DNA of 64,000 nucleotides from Flavivirga spongiicola (GTDB taxonomy: Bacteria > Bacteroidota > Bacteroidia > Flavobacteriales > Flavobacteriaceae): NCBI RefSeq assembly GCF_030540825.1, contig NZ_JAUOEO010000001.1, positions 1,957,001 through 2,021,000 on the forward strand, in the 5' to 3' direction. The notes beneath the pieces are model-generated. The model had not been told where the DNA came from. It ran no database searches and was given only the letters and a program-made list of their open reading frames with translations. A program made the position numbers and the translations under genes. Below are positions 9,053-18,724 of the stretch, piece after piece (position 1 is the stretch's first letter; the number at the start of each line of letters is the position of its first letter).

Positions 9053-9559
9053 TTACCTATTTTGAGGTGCTATAGGGTATCTCGCAGTTGCTTTTTTAAC
9101 AATACCGGAAATCTTATAATAAAACGTTTTTTTACCTCGCTTATAACTCACTATACATTCTGTATCTTTTAATTCGAAAGGTGGTTTTTTAGTCATTTCC
9201 GGAACTGGATTACCGTATTCAGCCAAAGAGTCACTACTCATAATAATATCATGTCTTTGGTTAGCTTCAGATTTAAAGCGTCCTATAAAAACAGATGCAC
9301 TCTTTAATTCTAATTTTACTTTTTTTCCTTTAAAATAGAGGCTGTCTAAAACAATTTTATTGGGGTTTGATTTTATTGGAATGAATAGATTATAGCCTGA
9401 TCCACCGCCTCTAACACCTGAAACCCAATGTTGAGAATAAACGTCTCCTATTTCTAAAGGTAATGTATCCTCTAATTTTTGAGTGCTTGCACATTGTGTA
9501 AACCCTATGGCTATTAACAAAAACAATAATAAGCTTAGCGTATTTTTCAATGAGTCCAT
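9053..9559 (-). CDS. Small lipoprotein of unknown function
   Basis: I start this gene at the internal ATG at 9559, because it gives a clean lipoprotein signal (hydrophobic LSLLLFLLIAIGF followed by TQC as lipobox). A longer reading to 9607 would add 16 residues in front of the signal and reach the atp terminator at 9608-9632. The mature part, about 147 residues, is predicted to be beta-rich and has a glycine cluster GVRGGGSGYN. I recognise no family. It sits in an outer-membrane or periplasmic position by its signal only. Confidence 0.65.
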   Translation of the reverse strand: MDSLKNTLSLLLFLLIAIGFTQCASTQKLEDTLPLEIGDVYSQHWVSGVRGGGSGYNLFIPIKSNPNKIVLDSLYFKGKKVKLELKSASVFIGRFKSEANQRHDIIMSSDSLAEYGNPVPEMTKKPPFELKDTECIVSYKRGKKTFYYKISGIVKKATARYPIAPQNR

Positions 9560-9607
9560 TCTAAAAAGTTTAGTATTATAAATATACAATTTCAAAATTG
9601 ATGCCAT

Positions 9608-9632
9608 AAAAAAGCCTCACTAAAAGTGAGGC
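9608..9632 (-). terminator. Rho-independent terminator of the atp operon
   Basis: On the minus strand a perfect 8-bp GC-rich stem (GCCTCACT/AGTGAGGC, loop of three) is followed directly by six T residues. It lies about 160 bp downstream of the atpG stop codon and in front of the lipoprotein gene, so it should end the ATP synthase transcript. Confidence 0.8.
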
Positions 9633-9793
9633 CTGATATTATTTAGACTTAGACCCTTCGACTGCGCTCAGGGTGACAGCTTTTTTAACTATTTAGTGTT
9701 TCCACTTTATTTGGATATTTGACTCCGCTAAGCTCCGCCTAATTGTTCAACGCTTCCACTCTTTCTAGACCATTTGACTTCGCTATGCTCCGT

Positions 9794-10654
9794 CTAATTG
9801 TTCAACGCTTCCGCTCCACCAACAATTTCAAGGATCTCATTAGTAATGGCAGCTTGACGTGCTTTGTTGTAAGTTAATTTAAGTTGATCTCTTAACTCAG
9901 TAGCATTGTCCGTTGCTTTATGCATCGCTGTCATACGTGCGCCATGTTCACTTGCAAAAGAATCTCTAACACCCTTATATAATTGTGTTTTTAACGATTT
10001 AGGTATTAACTCTTCTACAATCTCTCCTTTTGATGGCTCAAAAATGTAATCTGAATTGTTATTAGCATCTCCTTCAACAGGAACAATTGGTAAAAACTGT
10101 TCTGTCATTACAATCTGAGTCGCTGCATTTTTAAACTTATTATAAACGATCTCAATTTTATCGAAATCGCCTGAAACAAACTTATCCATTAACAACTCAG
10201 CAATGACTGCAACATTATCAAAAGTTAAATCTTCAAAAACGTCACTTTTATTAGCAATAACTCTATTTTGTTTAGCGAAAGCATCATTCGATTTTTTGCC
10301 TATTGCTACAACAGATACATTTTTATCTGCATAAACAGTATCAATTAAATTTTGCGTTTGTTTAATAATGTTTGAATTAAAAGCACCACATAAACCTCTG
10401 TTAGAAGTGATAGGAACTATTAAAACGTTATTTACCTCACGTTGTGTTGAAAATTTACTTCCAGAATCTGTATCTAAAGTCGCACTTAAGCTTTGTAAAA
10501 GCTCCGTTAACTTATCTGCATAAGGACGCATAGCAGTTATAGCATCTTGTGCCTTCTTTAACTTTGCAGCCGATACCATTTTCATGGCACTGGTAATCTG
10601 CATCGTTGAAGATACCGATGATATTCTGTTACGTATTTCTTTTAAATTTGCCAT
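9794..10654 (-). CDS. atpG: F0F1 ATP synthase subunit gamma
   Basis: This is the central rotor shaft of the F1 head. The ends match the family: MANLKEIRNRI at the start and TYNKARQAAITNEILEIVGGAEAL at the end, the two long helices that form the coiled-coil shaft. I prefer the second Met (10654) over 10663, since family members begin with M-A-N/S-L-K-E-I. About 286 residues, a normal length. It is the last gene of the atp operon, about 100 bp after atpA, with a hairpin in between. Confidence 0.97.
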   Translation of the reverse strand: MANLKEIRNRISSVSSTMQITSAMKMVSAAKLKKAQDAITAMRPYADKLTELLQSLSATLDTDSGSKFSTQREVNNVLIVPITSNRGLCGAFNSNIIKQTQNLIDTVYADKNVSVVAIGKKSNDAFAKQNRVIANKSDVFEDLTFDNVAVIAELLMDKFVSGDFDKIEIVYNKFKNAATQIVMTEQFLPIVPVEGDANNNSDYIFEPSKGEIVEELIPKSLKTQLYKGVRDSFASEHGARMTAMHKATDNATELRDQLKLTYNKARQAAITNEILEIVGGAEALNN

Positions 10655-10729
10655 TGGCCCCATCTAACCTCCCCAAAGAGGAGGGATTTTTATTAATTGT
10701 ACTTAATATTTTAGATCCTCCTGACAATT

Positions 10730-10746
10730 CCTCCCCTTTGGGGAGG
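10730..10746. repeat. Hairpin between atpA and atpG
   Basis: CCTCCCC-TTT-GGGGAGG is a perfect 7-bp GC stem in the atpA-atpG spacer. A related CTCC/GGAG-rich stretch lies near 10668-10685. It resembles other dispersed intergenic hairpins here and has no T-tract on the transcribed strand, so I treat it as a repeat that may tune atpG expression rather than as a terminator. Confidence 0.5.
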
Positions 10747-10759
10747 CTGGGAGGGGCTT

Positions 10760-12334
10760 TTAATACTTTCCTGATAAATCTTTTGCTACAGTCGTTAATG
10801 TATCTGTAACTTCATCAGTTAATTTACCTGCTTTTAATGTACTAAGTACATCTGCATGTTTTGCTTTTAAGAATTCAATAAAATCTCTTTCGAATTCTTT
10901 AACTTTCTCAACAGGGACATTTCTTAATAAGTTTTTAGAACCTGCATAGATTATTGCTACTTGGTCTTCAACTGTAAATGGATCATTTTGAGCTTGCTTT
11001 AAGATCTCTACGTTACGTTTTCCTTTTTCAATTACATTTAAAGTAACGGCATCTAAATCTGAACCAAACTTAGCAAATGCTTCCAATTCACGGAATTGCG
11101 CTTGGTCTAATTTTAAAGTACCTGCTACCTTTTTCATTGATTTAATCTGTGCATTACCACCAACACGAGATACAGAAATACCTACATTAATTGCCGGACG
11201 TACACCAGAGTTAAATAAATCTCCATCTAAGAAAATCTGTCCATCTGTAATAGAAATTACATTTGTTGGAATATATGCAGAAACGTCACCTGCCTGTGTT
11301 TCAATAATTGGTAAAGCTGTTAAAGAACCGCCTCCTTTTACTAATGGTTTTAATGAGTCAGGTAAATCGTTCATATCTTTAGCGATATCATCATCATTGA
11401 TAACTTTCGCAGAACGCTCTAATAATCTAGAGTGTAAGTAAAAAACGTCACCTGGATACGCCTCACGTCCCGGTGGACGACGTAATAATAAAGATACCTC
11501 ACGGTATGCAACCGCTTGTTTAGATAAATCATCATAAACAATTAAAGCTGGACGACCAGTATCTCTAAAATACTCACCAATAGCAGCACCTGCAAAAGGC
11601 GCATAAACTTGCATTGGAGCAGGATCTGATGCATTTGCTGCAACAATAGTCGTATAAGCTAAAGCTCCTTTTTCTTCTAATGTTTTAGCAATTAAAGCTA
11701 CTGTTGATGCTTTTTGACCAACGGCAACATATATACAATATACAGGCTCGCCTGCATCGTAAAATTCTTTTTGATTTAAGATCGTATCAATACAAACCGC
11801 TGTTTTACCAGTTTGACGGTCACCAATAACCAACTCACGTTGTCCACGTCCTACAGGAATCATGGCATCAATAGATTTAATACCCGTTTGTAATGGTTCT
11901 GTTACTGGCTCACGAAAAATAACACCCGGCGCTTTACGCTCTAAAGGCATTTCGTAAGTATCTCCAGAAATCGGTCCTTTACCATCAATAGGATTTCCTA
12001 AAGTATCTACAACACGTCCAACAATCCCTTCACCTACATTAATAGAAGCAATACGAGATGTACGTTTTACTGTAGATCCTTCTTTAATTCCTACTGAAGG
12101 TCCTAATAATACAATACCAACGTTATCTTCTTCAAGATTAAGTACGATACCTTCTAATCCTCCATCGAATTCAACTAACTCCCCATATTGGGCATTAGCC
12201 AATCCGTAAGCACGTACAATACCATCACCTACGGTTAGTACAGTTCCTACCTCATCTAATGAAGCACCTGCTTCAAAACCTGAAAGTTGTTGTTTTAAGA
12301 TTGCTGATATTTCAGCTGGTTTTACTTCTGCCAT
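10760..12334 (-). CDS. atpA: F0F1 ATP synthase subunit alpha
   Basis: This 524-residue protein carries the complete alpha-subunit pattern: the N-terminal beta-barrel, the P-loop GDRQTGKT (about residues 170-177), the [12 protein letters not shown] segment, and the signature [14 protein letters not shown] near residue 370. It binds nucleotide at the non-catalytic sites of F1 at the inner face of the cytoplasmic membrane. Length is normal (about 500-525 in Bacteroidota). It follows atpH by 27 bp. The catalytic beta subunit is not in the window, in line with the split atp gene arrangement of this phylum. Confidence 0.98.
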   Translation of the reverse strand: MAEVKPAEISAILKQQLSGFEAGASLDEVGTVLTVGDGIVRAYGLANAQYGELVEFDGGLEGIVLNLEEDNVGIVLLGPSVGIKEGSTVKRTSRIASINVGEGIVGRVVDTLGNPIDGKGPISGDTYEMPLERKAPGVIFREPVTEPLQTGIKSIDAMIPVGRGQRELVIGDRQTGKTAVCIDTILNQKEFYDAGEPVYCIYVAVGQKASTVALIAKTLEEKGALAYTTIVAANASDPAPMQVYAPFAGAAIGEYFRDTGRPALIVYDDLSKQAVAYREVSLLLRRPPGREAYPGDVFYLHSRLLERSAKVINDDDIAKDMNDLPDSLKPLVKGGGSLTALPIIETQAGDVSAYIPTNVISITDGQIFLDGDLFNSGVRPAINVGISVSRVGGNAQIKSMKKVAGTLKLDQAQFRELEAFAKFGSDLDAVTLNVIEKGKRNVEILKQAQNDPFTVEDQVAIIYAGSKNLLRNVPVEKVKEFERDFIEFLKAKHADVLSTLKAGKLTDEVTDTLTTVAKDLSGKY

Positions 12335-12361
12335 CTTATTATTTATTTAGATACGAATATC

Positions 12362-12898
12362 TTAGTTTAATGTAAATTCTCTTTTTAATTTGCTCAGTTG
12401 ATTTGCAATACTTGCGTTGTATTGTATATCTCCTATGCGTAAAATGAAACCACCTAAAATGCTTTCATCTATAATATTTTCTACTTCAACGTTTTTGCCT
12501 GTAAGTTCTTTTGCTTTTGCTAAAACTTCTTTCTCTAAACCTGCTGTTAAAGCAATGGCTGTTGTAACCGTTGCAAGCTCGATGCCCTTTGATTGATCAA
12601 ATAGTTGGTTGTATTTTAAAGCGACATGCCCTAAAATATCAATTCTATTATTATTAACTAAAGTATCTATTAAGCTTAAAGTTGTTTTATCTGATTTCTT
12701 AAAAACCTCTAATAAAACTGTTTTTTTTACTGAAGAACCAATTACAGGGCTTTGAAGTGTATCACTTAAGTCTTTGCTTTCTGCAATAGTATTAGCAATT
12801 AACTTCATATCGTTATTTACAGCCTCTGCTGATTTTTGATCTGACGCCAAACTTAATACTGCTTTTGCGTAACGTATTGCTGCTCTTGCTCCTGCCAT
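12362..12898 (-). CDS. atpH: F0F1 ATP synthase subunit delta
   Basis: The 178-residue protein has the OSCP/delta layout: the N-terminal helical domain starting AGARAAIRYAKAVLSLA, which contacts the top of F1, and the C-terminal domain with the signature ESILGGFILRIGDIQYNASI that binds the b stalk. It joins the peripheral stalk to the alpha3beta3 head. It shares one base with atpF and is 27 bp upstream of atpA, so it is translated within the same operon mRNA. Confidence 0.96.
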   Translation of the reverse strand: MAGARAAIRYAKAVLSLASDQKSAEAVNNDMKLIANTIAESKDLSDTLQSPVIGSSVKKTVLLEVFKKSDKTTLSLIDTLVNNNRIDILGHVALKYNQLFDQSKGIELATVTTAIALTAGLEKEVLAKAKELTGKNVEVENIIDESILGGFILRIGDIQYNASIANQLSKLKREFTLN

Positions 12899-13404
12899 TA
12901 TGCCTCAGTTAATGATTTTTCACCTAACATAGTTTCAATTAATTCCAATTGTTTGTCTTTGTTAGATAATTCATTACGCACTACTTTCTCAGCAATATCT
13001 AAAGATAAACCTGCTACGTGATTTTTAAGTTCAGCCATAGCTGCTTTCTTTTCACTTTCAATAGCAGCTTGTGCTTGTTGAATCATTTTATTAGCTTGCT
13101 CCTGAGCTTCTCCTTTAGCGTCTTCAATCATTTTATTTTTGATATCACGCGCTTCCTTCAGCATAGTTTCGCGTTCTGTTCTAGCTTCTTTTAATAACTT
13201 TTGATTATCAGCTTGAAGGTTTTCCATTTCTAATTTTGCTTTTTCAGCAGAATCCAATGCATTTTTAATTCCTTCTTCTCTGTCATTTACTGAATCTAAA
13301 ATGGGTTTCCAAGCAAACTTTTTTAACAAAAATATTAATGCTACAAAAAGTACAGCCTGCCAAAAAAACAATCCTAAAGAAAACCCTCCTAATAATTCTT
13401 CCAT
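12898..13404 (-). CDS. atpF: F0F1 ATP synthase subunit b
   Basis: This is a 168-residue stator protein: one N-terminal membrane helix (about residues 8-28, LGLFFWQAVLFVALIFLLKKF) with the family's WKPI segment just after it, then a long charged helix to the C-terminus that dimerises as the peripheral stalk. Length and order (c, b, delta, alpha, gamma) are standard. It lies about 91 bp after atpE. That spacer holds a strong 12-bp hairpin. Confidence 0.97.
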   Translation of the reverse strand: MEELLGGFSLGLFFWQAVLFVALIFLLKKFAWKPILDSVNDREEGIKNALDSAEKAKLEMENLQADNQKLLKEARTERETMLKEARDIKNKMIEDAKGEAQEQANKMIQQAQAAIESEKKAAMAELKNHVAGLSLDIAEKVVRNELSNKDKQLELIETMLGEKSLTEA

Positions 13405-13449
13405 AATAATTTATATTTCTAAAATAACTTATGTTTAATTTTAAAAGAA

Positions 13450-13478
13450 CAGCTATAACCAACCGTTATAGCTGTTTC
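13450..13478 (-). promoter_or_regulatory. Strong hairpin between atpE and atpF
   Basis: A perfect 12-bp stem (AACAGCTATAAC/GTTATAGCTGTT, five-base loop) sits between the c-subunit gene and the b-subunit gene. On the transcribed minus strand it is followed by a short CTTTT. Partial termination or protection from 3' decay here would raise atpE over the downstream genes, in line with the need for many c subunits per complex. That role is inference. Confidence 0.6.
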
Positions 13479-13495
13479 TCCTTTTTGTTTGGTAA

Positions 13496-13705
<210 letters not shown>

Positions 13706-13730
13706 TTAAACATTCAATTTAATAATCCGC

Positions 13731-14816
13731 TTAATGATGATCATGTTCTTCAACCGCCATACCAAAATACAACGCTGATAGTACCGTAAAAATATAAGCT
13801 TGTAACGCCGCAACTAATAATTCTAAAATCCCAAGCACAAAGGCTAATAAAAATGATAAAGAACTACCTAACCAACTATTGAATACAAACATCATCCCGA
13901 TAATACTCATCAATACGATATGTCCTGCCGTAATGTTCGCATACAAACGAATCATCAATGCAAAAGGCTTGATAAAAGTTCCCAATAATTCAATTGGCGC
14001 TAATATTATTTTCATTGGAACAGGTACTCCTGGCATCCAGAAGATATGCTTCCAATAATTTTTATTTCCTGAAAATGTTGTAATCAAATAAGTAATAATT
14101 GCTAAACAAAATGTTACGGCAATATTGTTTGTAACATTCATTCCTATTGGAGTTAATCCAAAAAGATTAACGATCCACACAAAAAAGAATACAGTTAGCA
14201 AATAACTCATATATCTTTTGTAATGTTTCTCACCAATATTAGGAACCGCTATTTCATCTCGCACATATAACACTATTGGTTCTAAGAAACGCCCCATACC
14301 TTTTGGCATACCACCATTCTTTTTATAAGCACCGGCCATTCTCTTAAACATAAAAAACATGATTAAGAATACCATCATAATCATGGTTACGTTTTTAGTA
14401 ATTGAAAAATCTAAAGGCTTCTCGTTAGTCGCATGATGATGATCATCTTCAATGATTTGTCCATCAACGCCATCAACCTTATAAATTTTCGCATGATGCA
14501 CTCTATAGAAACTTCCACCTGCTTCGGCAACAGTTTCTCCATGATGGAATTTTGATGAAGAAAACACTTTTAAACCATTATCCCATAAAATTACAGGTAA
14601 TGGAAATCCAAAATACTTATGTTCTCCAGCTTCAGTTGTGTACGAAAACAAACTAAAATCGTAAGAATCCTGTAAATGGTGTTGAATATATTCTTTTATT
14701 TCAGTCTTTTGATCGGTTTTTGGTTCACCGTGACCGTCTTGCTCTTTCCCAAAAGAAACAAAGGTTACTAAAAGTAATAATAATGTAATTGGTTTTAAAG
14801 ATATTTTTCTACGCAT
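13731..14816 (-). CDS. atpB: F0F1 ATP synthase subunit a
   Basis: The 361-residue protein is longer than the E. coli subunit because of an N-terminal signal-like segment and a His/Asp/Glu-rich periplasmic region (about 25-130), a known feature of Bacteroidota subunit a. The membrane part includes the stator arginine in the LMIRLYANITAGH motif near residue 288 and the C-terminal LLVAALQAYIFTVLSALYF helix that lines the proton path. A good promoter lies 35-65 bp upstream, so atpB probably starts its own atpBEFHAG transcript. Confidence 0.97.
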   Translation of the reverse strand: MRRKISLKPITLLLLLVTFVSFGKEQDGHGEPKTDQKTEIKEYIQHHLQDSYDFSLFSYTTEAGEHKYFGFPLPVILWDNGLKVFSSSKFHHGETVAEAGGSFYRVHHAKIYKVDGVDGQIIEDDHHHATNEKPLDFSITKNVTMIMMVFLIMFFMFKRMAGAYKKNGGMPKGMGRFLEPIVLYVRDEIAVPNIGEKHYKRYMSYLLTVFFFVWIVNLFGLTPIGMNVTNNIAVTFCLAIITYLITTFSGNKNYWKHIFWMPGVPVPMKIILAPIELLGTFIKPFALMIRLYANITAGHIVLMSIIGMMFVFNSWLGSSLSFLLAFVLGILELLVAALQAYIFTVLSALYFGMAVEEHDHH

Positions 14817-14850
14817 ATCACTCTAAATAATAGTGGCTTAAAAATCGCTG

Positions 14851-14881
14851 CAAAGGTATGTTTTTATATCAAAAACAAAAA
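14851..14881 (-). promoter_or_regulatory. Promoter of the atpBEFHAG operon
   Basis: On the minus strand a TTTTTG -33 element (14876-14881) is followed by 17 bases and TACCTTTG (14851-14858), an exact match to the Bacteroidota TAnnTTTG -7 consensus. The predicted start is about 25-30 bases upstream of the atpB ATG. Confidence 0.65.
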
Positions 14882-14932
14882 CAATTTTGCTTTTTATTTT
14901 AAAGGATTGTCTTAATGAAAAAATTATAGAGA

Positions 14933-15322
14933 CTATTCGAGTTTGTTTAACCATTTACTTAAACTTACCGATTCTAAAACTAAACCAAAAGCATAGGGTA
15001 TAAAAAAAGCTGCAAACTCTAGTTTAGTAATGATATTGTCGAATTTGTAAAAAGGATAGAACAGCATAAAAAAGATAGCAAATTTTAAAAAACTGCCTGC
15101 TAAAAATAAAAAGCCTAACTGACTTTTATATTTTCTTTTAAGCAGATAAAGTATCCCGAAAATAGCAATGATTAAAATGAGGTTTACTATATATGATAAT
15201 ATAATTCTATTTTCAAAAAGCGGAAGGTCTAAAATACTTAATATACCTATGTGGGTACAAAAGACTAACGCTAAAACAATAAAGGCTTTTAATGCAAAAT
15301 TAAAAAAAGGATTATTCATCAA
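14933..15322 (-). CDS. Four-helix membrane protein in the AtpI position (DUF6168-like)
   Basis: The 129-residue protein has four hydrophobic helices (about 8-30, 38-62, 66-90 and 100-122) and few charged residues. It lies between atpZ and atpB, where many bacteria encode AtpI, a protein linked to c-ring assembly or ion supply. Its own sequence is not clearly AtpI. I think it belongs to a flavobacterial DUF family (DUF6168), but this is recognition from memory. Its start overlaps the end of atpZ by four bases, so the two are translationally coupled. Confidence 0.65.
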   Translation of the reverse strand: MMNNPFFNFALKAFIVLALVFCTHIGILSILDLPLFENRIILSYIVNLILIIAIFGILYLLKRKYKSQLGFLFLAGSFLKFAIFFMLFYPFYKFDNIITKLEFAAFFIPYAFGLVLESVSLSKWLNKLE

Positions 15323-15564
15323 TATTTAATTCGATTGACTTGTTTAAGAACGGCGTATAGCGAAATAGCAACCCCTAAAAGTGTCATAATTATAATATAT
15401 AGTTTTTCACCATCATTATAATTAGTGTCAAGCCACTTACCTAGAAGTACAAACAGGTAAATAGTAACTCCCATTTGCAAACCTATCCCTGTAAGAATAG
15501 CAGCGTTTTTAAGCTGTTTTTTCGGTTTCTGGTCTTTTTTCTGGTCTTTGTTGTTGTTGTCCAC
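15319..15564 (-). CDS. atpZ: AtpZ/AtpI family protein
   Basis: This is an 81-residue protein with a very polar N-terminus of Asn, Lys, Gln and Asp (residues 1-20) and two membrane helices (about 22-42 and 55-75) joined by a GKWLDTNYN loop. This matches the small AtpZ/AtpI proteins that accompany F0F1 operons. Its first 56 bases lie inside the end of the bactofilin gene in another frame. No later Met gives a full first helix, so the overlap is probably real. Confidence 0.8.
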   Translation of the reverse strand: MDNNNKDQKKDQKPKKQLKNAAILTGIGLQMGVTIYLFVLLGKWLDTNYNDGEKLYIIIMTLLGVAISLYAVLKQVNRIKY

Positions 15565-15943
15565 CTTTATTTATTTCTTTTACGGTGCCTTTCATAGTGC
15601 AGGTTACATTAAATGTAGCTCCAGGTTCAACAGCTAATTTACCAGCAACTACTTCGCCTTCAATATAAGCAGATGCTTTTAGTGTTAATGTACCTGACAG
15701 CTCCAGTTTTCCGGAAAATTTACCATCAAAATAAGCGTCTGTACCATTCAAGGTTCCTTTAATAAAACCTGTTTTACCAACAACTACTTTTCCTGAAGTT
15801 TTAATATTTCCTTCTATAATACCATCTATTCTAAAATCACCTTCGCTATTAAAATCACCAACTATTTTGGTGCCTTGTGCTATAATGTTTTGACTTGGTT
15901 TTCCTTCTACCATTTGTTTTTCTTTTTTATTCTCGGAGAACAT
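15509..15943 (-). CDS. Bactofilin (polymer-forming cytoskeletal protein)
   Basis: The 144-residue protein has the bactofilin core (about residues 20-120) made of short beta-helix repeats such as IDGIIEGNIKTSGKVVVGKTG and LELSGTLTLKASAYIEGEV, which polymerise without nucleotide. The tail is a Gln/Pro/Glu/Lys-rich disordered segment. Bactofilins act in cell shape or local envelope assembly. It is 16 bp downstream of sprE and overlaps atpZ by 56 bp, so all three are on one transcript. Confidence 0.9.
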   Translation of the reverse strand: MFSENKKEKQMVEGKPSQNIIAQGTKIVGDFNSEGDFRIDGIIEGNIKTSGKVVVGKTGFIKGTLNGTDAYFDGKFSGKLELSGTLTLKASAYIEGEVVAGKLAVEPGATFNVTCTMKGTVKEINKGGQQQQRPEKRPETEKTA

Positions 15944-15959
15944 AATGAGTGCTATTAAT

Positions 15960-18530
15960 TTAATTATTATTTATATTCAAATAAGCATCTAAATTTTTAT
16001 GAATTTGAACAATTTGATAATTTGCAGATGCTATTGCAAAATAGGGTTCTTTTATTTTATTTTTATCTTCTTCAACTATTATTTGATCAAATGCTTTCGC
16101 TACTTGTGCGTTTTTTAGACCATGAACAATCACAAAAACAGTATTTGGATTATAAACATCGACCGAAGATTTTAAATCATAATATTTTATGTTTTTCAAA
16201 ACATCATCTAAGACTTTTTGAAAGCTTAAAACTTGCTCCATTTCTGGATTTTCAAATTTAAAAATAATTTTGTAATTATTTGTTACGTCTTCATGATCTT
16301 CAACAAAATCTTTGTTTATGAGTTTGGGTAAAATATTAGCTTCAATATTTTGGGCTTGTTGGCCCTCTTCTGTATTTGCATAAGTAACAGCTATGTGCTT
16401 GACTGCTTTATTATAAGCATCATATCCATATAATCGCCCTATCGCTGTAGCTTTTAATAATTCGAATTTTGGTACAATGGCTTCTCCATCAAATACATTT
16501 ATATAATTTTCACTTTTAGAAATCACATCTGCATATTCCTGATTTTCATGCTGTTCGTAAAGTGTTTCATATAAACTTTCTGGGCTATTTTCATCTCGCT
16601 CTGTCGCCAATTCCGGACTACTTAAAATAGTAGCATATCTAGAGTCTGGATACGTAGAGATAATCTCATTCTTAGCAATTTCAGCTTCATCATTCTCGCC
16701 TAAAACTTCATAAATCTTATATAGATTGTATTTAGATGGTAATATTAATCGTTCCTCCGGATTGCTTTTAAGTAAATTTTGAAATTTGCTTTTCGCTAAT
16801 TCGTATTCCTTAAACTTTTCTTTATAAATTAAGCCTAACTGATAATAAGCATAGTTACGCTCTTTAGAAATACTATCAATTTCTTTTTCTTCGGAAGGGA
16901 TTTTAGATATATAAAATTGAGGATCAAATAATTCTTCTTCCGTCGCAGAAGCTAAAACATTATTATTATTTATATCGTTACTAATGCCTCCTGATTTTGC
17001 TTTGTCGGACCATCTCCAATCATCTTCTAAACTTCTATCTCCCCAAATTTTCACAAATTCATTTTTACCATATGCTACCGTTGTAGGATTATAAAAATAA
17101 AATACCGTTGCCTGATTAGGTGCTCTTCCTCGAGGATTTTGACCTCCCAATGTATTATTAACGGTCACCAAACCGGCATTACGTTTTGCAGCTTCTTCTT
17201 TTTTCTTTTTTTCTTCTTCTTCCTCTGCTTGAATCTTTAGCTTCTCAACTAATGATTCGAAATAAGCTAATCGCTCTTCTTCTGGTAAATTTACAAGCCT
17301 TAAAACACTATCGTTAGCTTGTGCAATAGTTTCATAATAAATAACGTCTTCCAGATTGTCTCGTTTACGTTTAATAACACGATATGGTTTAGAATTTAAA
17401 ACTAAATTTCCTAAAGTACTATCATAATATTCACCAGCGGCTTTATAAATAGATTTGTCAAAATTCATATCACCAAGAATTTCATAATTCCTAGCTTTCA
17501 ACAATTTATCTTGAGAATTAGTTCGCAACGATTTGTTATAATATGCTATTGCTAAAGTATCTGATTGATTATTTAAATGATATTCTGCAATTTGATGATA
17601 AATCTTGTCTAAAAAGGGTCTATTTTCTCTATTTTCTTGAAGTTCTGTTAGTAATTCTGTTAACTCTAATTTATTACCGTTCTCATAATCGAAATTCTTA
17701 ACTTTTTCGATATGAGCACTTATCATATAAATTCTTGGTGTTTTACGATTAAGTGCAATCACCTTATCGAATGCCATATTTGCACTGTCTTTTTTACCTA
17801 ATTTATTATACAATTGCCCTTGTATAAAACGGTAACGTCCACGTTCATCATTACTCTTAGCGGCATTTGATGCTATTTCCAATTGCGTTATAGCACTATC
17901 AACAGATTTTGTGTTTAGATATGCTTGTGCTAACATAGACGTAGCATCTGCTAAATCTTGCCCTTCTAAATCCTCTTGATACAAAAGGCGTTTCAAATTT
18001 TTAATAGCTAAATCGTCATTATCTAAACGAATATTCGTTTTTTCACGCCATACCTTCGCCTGGTTTATCTTATCACTCGCCGGATATTTATAAAGTATAT
18101 AATTAAATGCTTCTAAGGCCGGTATAAAACGCTGATCAAAATATCTGGATTTTCCTAATAGTAGGTGTGCTTCATCCATTTGTGGATTTTTCTCTTTCCC
18201 ATCAATATTCATACTATGCTTCTGAATGGCTTTAACAGCCTTTTCTTCTGCTCTAGTAAAACTTTCGTTTTTAGATTGTCCAGGAAGTACAATCTCATCG
18301 AAGATTTGCATACGTTCTATAGGAAGAACCTCCCAATAATTATCGGTATAACCCTCATTAAGACTTAACCTTCCTTCTTCTAAAGCATTATAACCATTAT
18401 AAAGGGTATTAAACTCTGTCGCAACCGCATGAAAGTTTCGGCTAATAAATTTGTCCTTTTTTCTGGAGCAACTTACAACCAATAATGTAGCACATAGAAT
18501 AATCAATATCGCTTTAGAAGGTCTTTTCAA
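15960..18530 (-). CDS. sprE: Gliding motility / type IX secretion TPR lipoprotein SprE (PorW)
   Basis: The protein has 856 residues. It begins with a lipoprotein signal (LLVVSC, Cys about 21) and an FHAVATEFNTLYNGYNAL segment typical of SprE/PorW, followed by TPR-type helical repeats over most of its length and a charged Glu/Lys linker near residue 440. SprE is an envelope lipoprotein needed for type IX secretion and gliding in Flavobacterium johnsoniae. Its position beside bactofilin and the atp genes agrees with my memory of that genome. Its presence predicts a type IX secretion system in this organism. Confidence 0.9.
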   Translation of the reverse strand: MKRPSKAILIILCATLLVVSCSRKKDKFISRNFHAVATEFNTLYNGYNALEEGRLSLNEGYTDNYWEVLPIERMQIFDEIVLPGQSKNESFTRAEEKAVKAIQKHSMNIDGKEKNPQMDEAHLLLGKSRYFDQRFIPALEAFNYILYKYPASDKINQAKVWREKTNIRLDNDDLAIKNLKRLLYQEDLEGQDLADATSMLAQAYLNTKSVDSAITQLEIASNAAKSNDERGRYRFIQGQLYNKLGKKDSANMAFDKVIALNRKTPRIYMISAHIEKVKNFDYENGNKLELTELLTELQENRENRPFLDKIYHQIAEYHLNNQSDTLAIAYYNKSLRTNSQDKLLKARNYEILGDMNFDKSIYKAAGEYYDSTLGNLVLNSKPYRVIKRKRDNLEDVIYYETIAQANDSVLRLVNLPEEERLAYFESLVEKLKIQAEEEEEKKKKEEAAKRNAGLVTVNNTLGGQNPRGRAPNQATVFYFYNPTTVAYGKNEFVKIWGDRSLEDDWRWSDKAKSGGISNDINNNNVLASATEEELFDPQFYISKIPSEEKEIDSISKERNYAYYQLGLIYKEKFKEYELAKSKFQNLLKSNPEERLILPSKYNLYKIYEVLGENDEAEIAKNEIISTYPDSRYATILSSPELATERDENSPESLYETLYEQHENQEYADVISKSENYINVFDGEAIVPKFELLKATAIGRLYGYDAYNKAVKHIAVTYANTEEGQQAQNIEANILPKLINKDFVEDHEDVTNNYKIIFKFENPEMEQVLSFQKVLDDVLKNIKYYDLKSSVDVYNPNTVFVIVHGLKNAQVAKAFDQIIVEEDKNKIKEPYFAIASANYQIVQIHKNLDAYLNINNN

Positions 18531-18673
18531 TGCTGGTATCTTTAAGTCTAAATAAATAACTATAAACTCTCACATATATTATGTAAGCAGGTAAAAATAA
18601 ACATCTTTTTTGATTAACCTATAAAATCAAAGGACTTTTGAGCTAAAAGCATCTTGCTAAGCTGTTGTGAATT

Positions 18674-18724
18674 GGTTGTTGGTTGTTGGTTGTTGGTTGT
18701 TGGTTGTTGGTTGTTGGTTGTTGG
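18674..18724. repeat. Heptamer tandem repeat (GGTTGTT), about 7 copies
   Basis: Seven perfect head-to-tail copies of GGTTGTT (18674-18722) plus a GG remnant. It abuts the first copy of the noncoding unit that is repeated three times before the ABC transporter gene. Confidence 0.9.

Noticed and set aside
9559..9607. Longer start of the lipoprotein gene at 9607
   Set aside because: It would place 16 residues before the signal peptide and reach the atp terminator.
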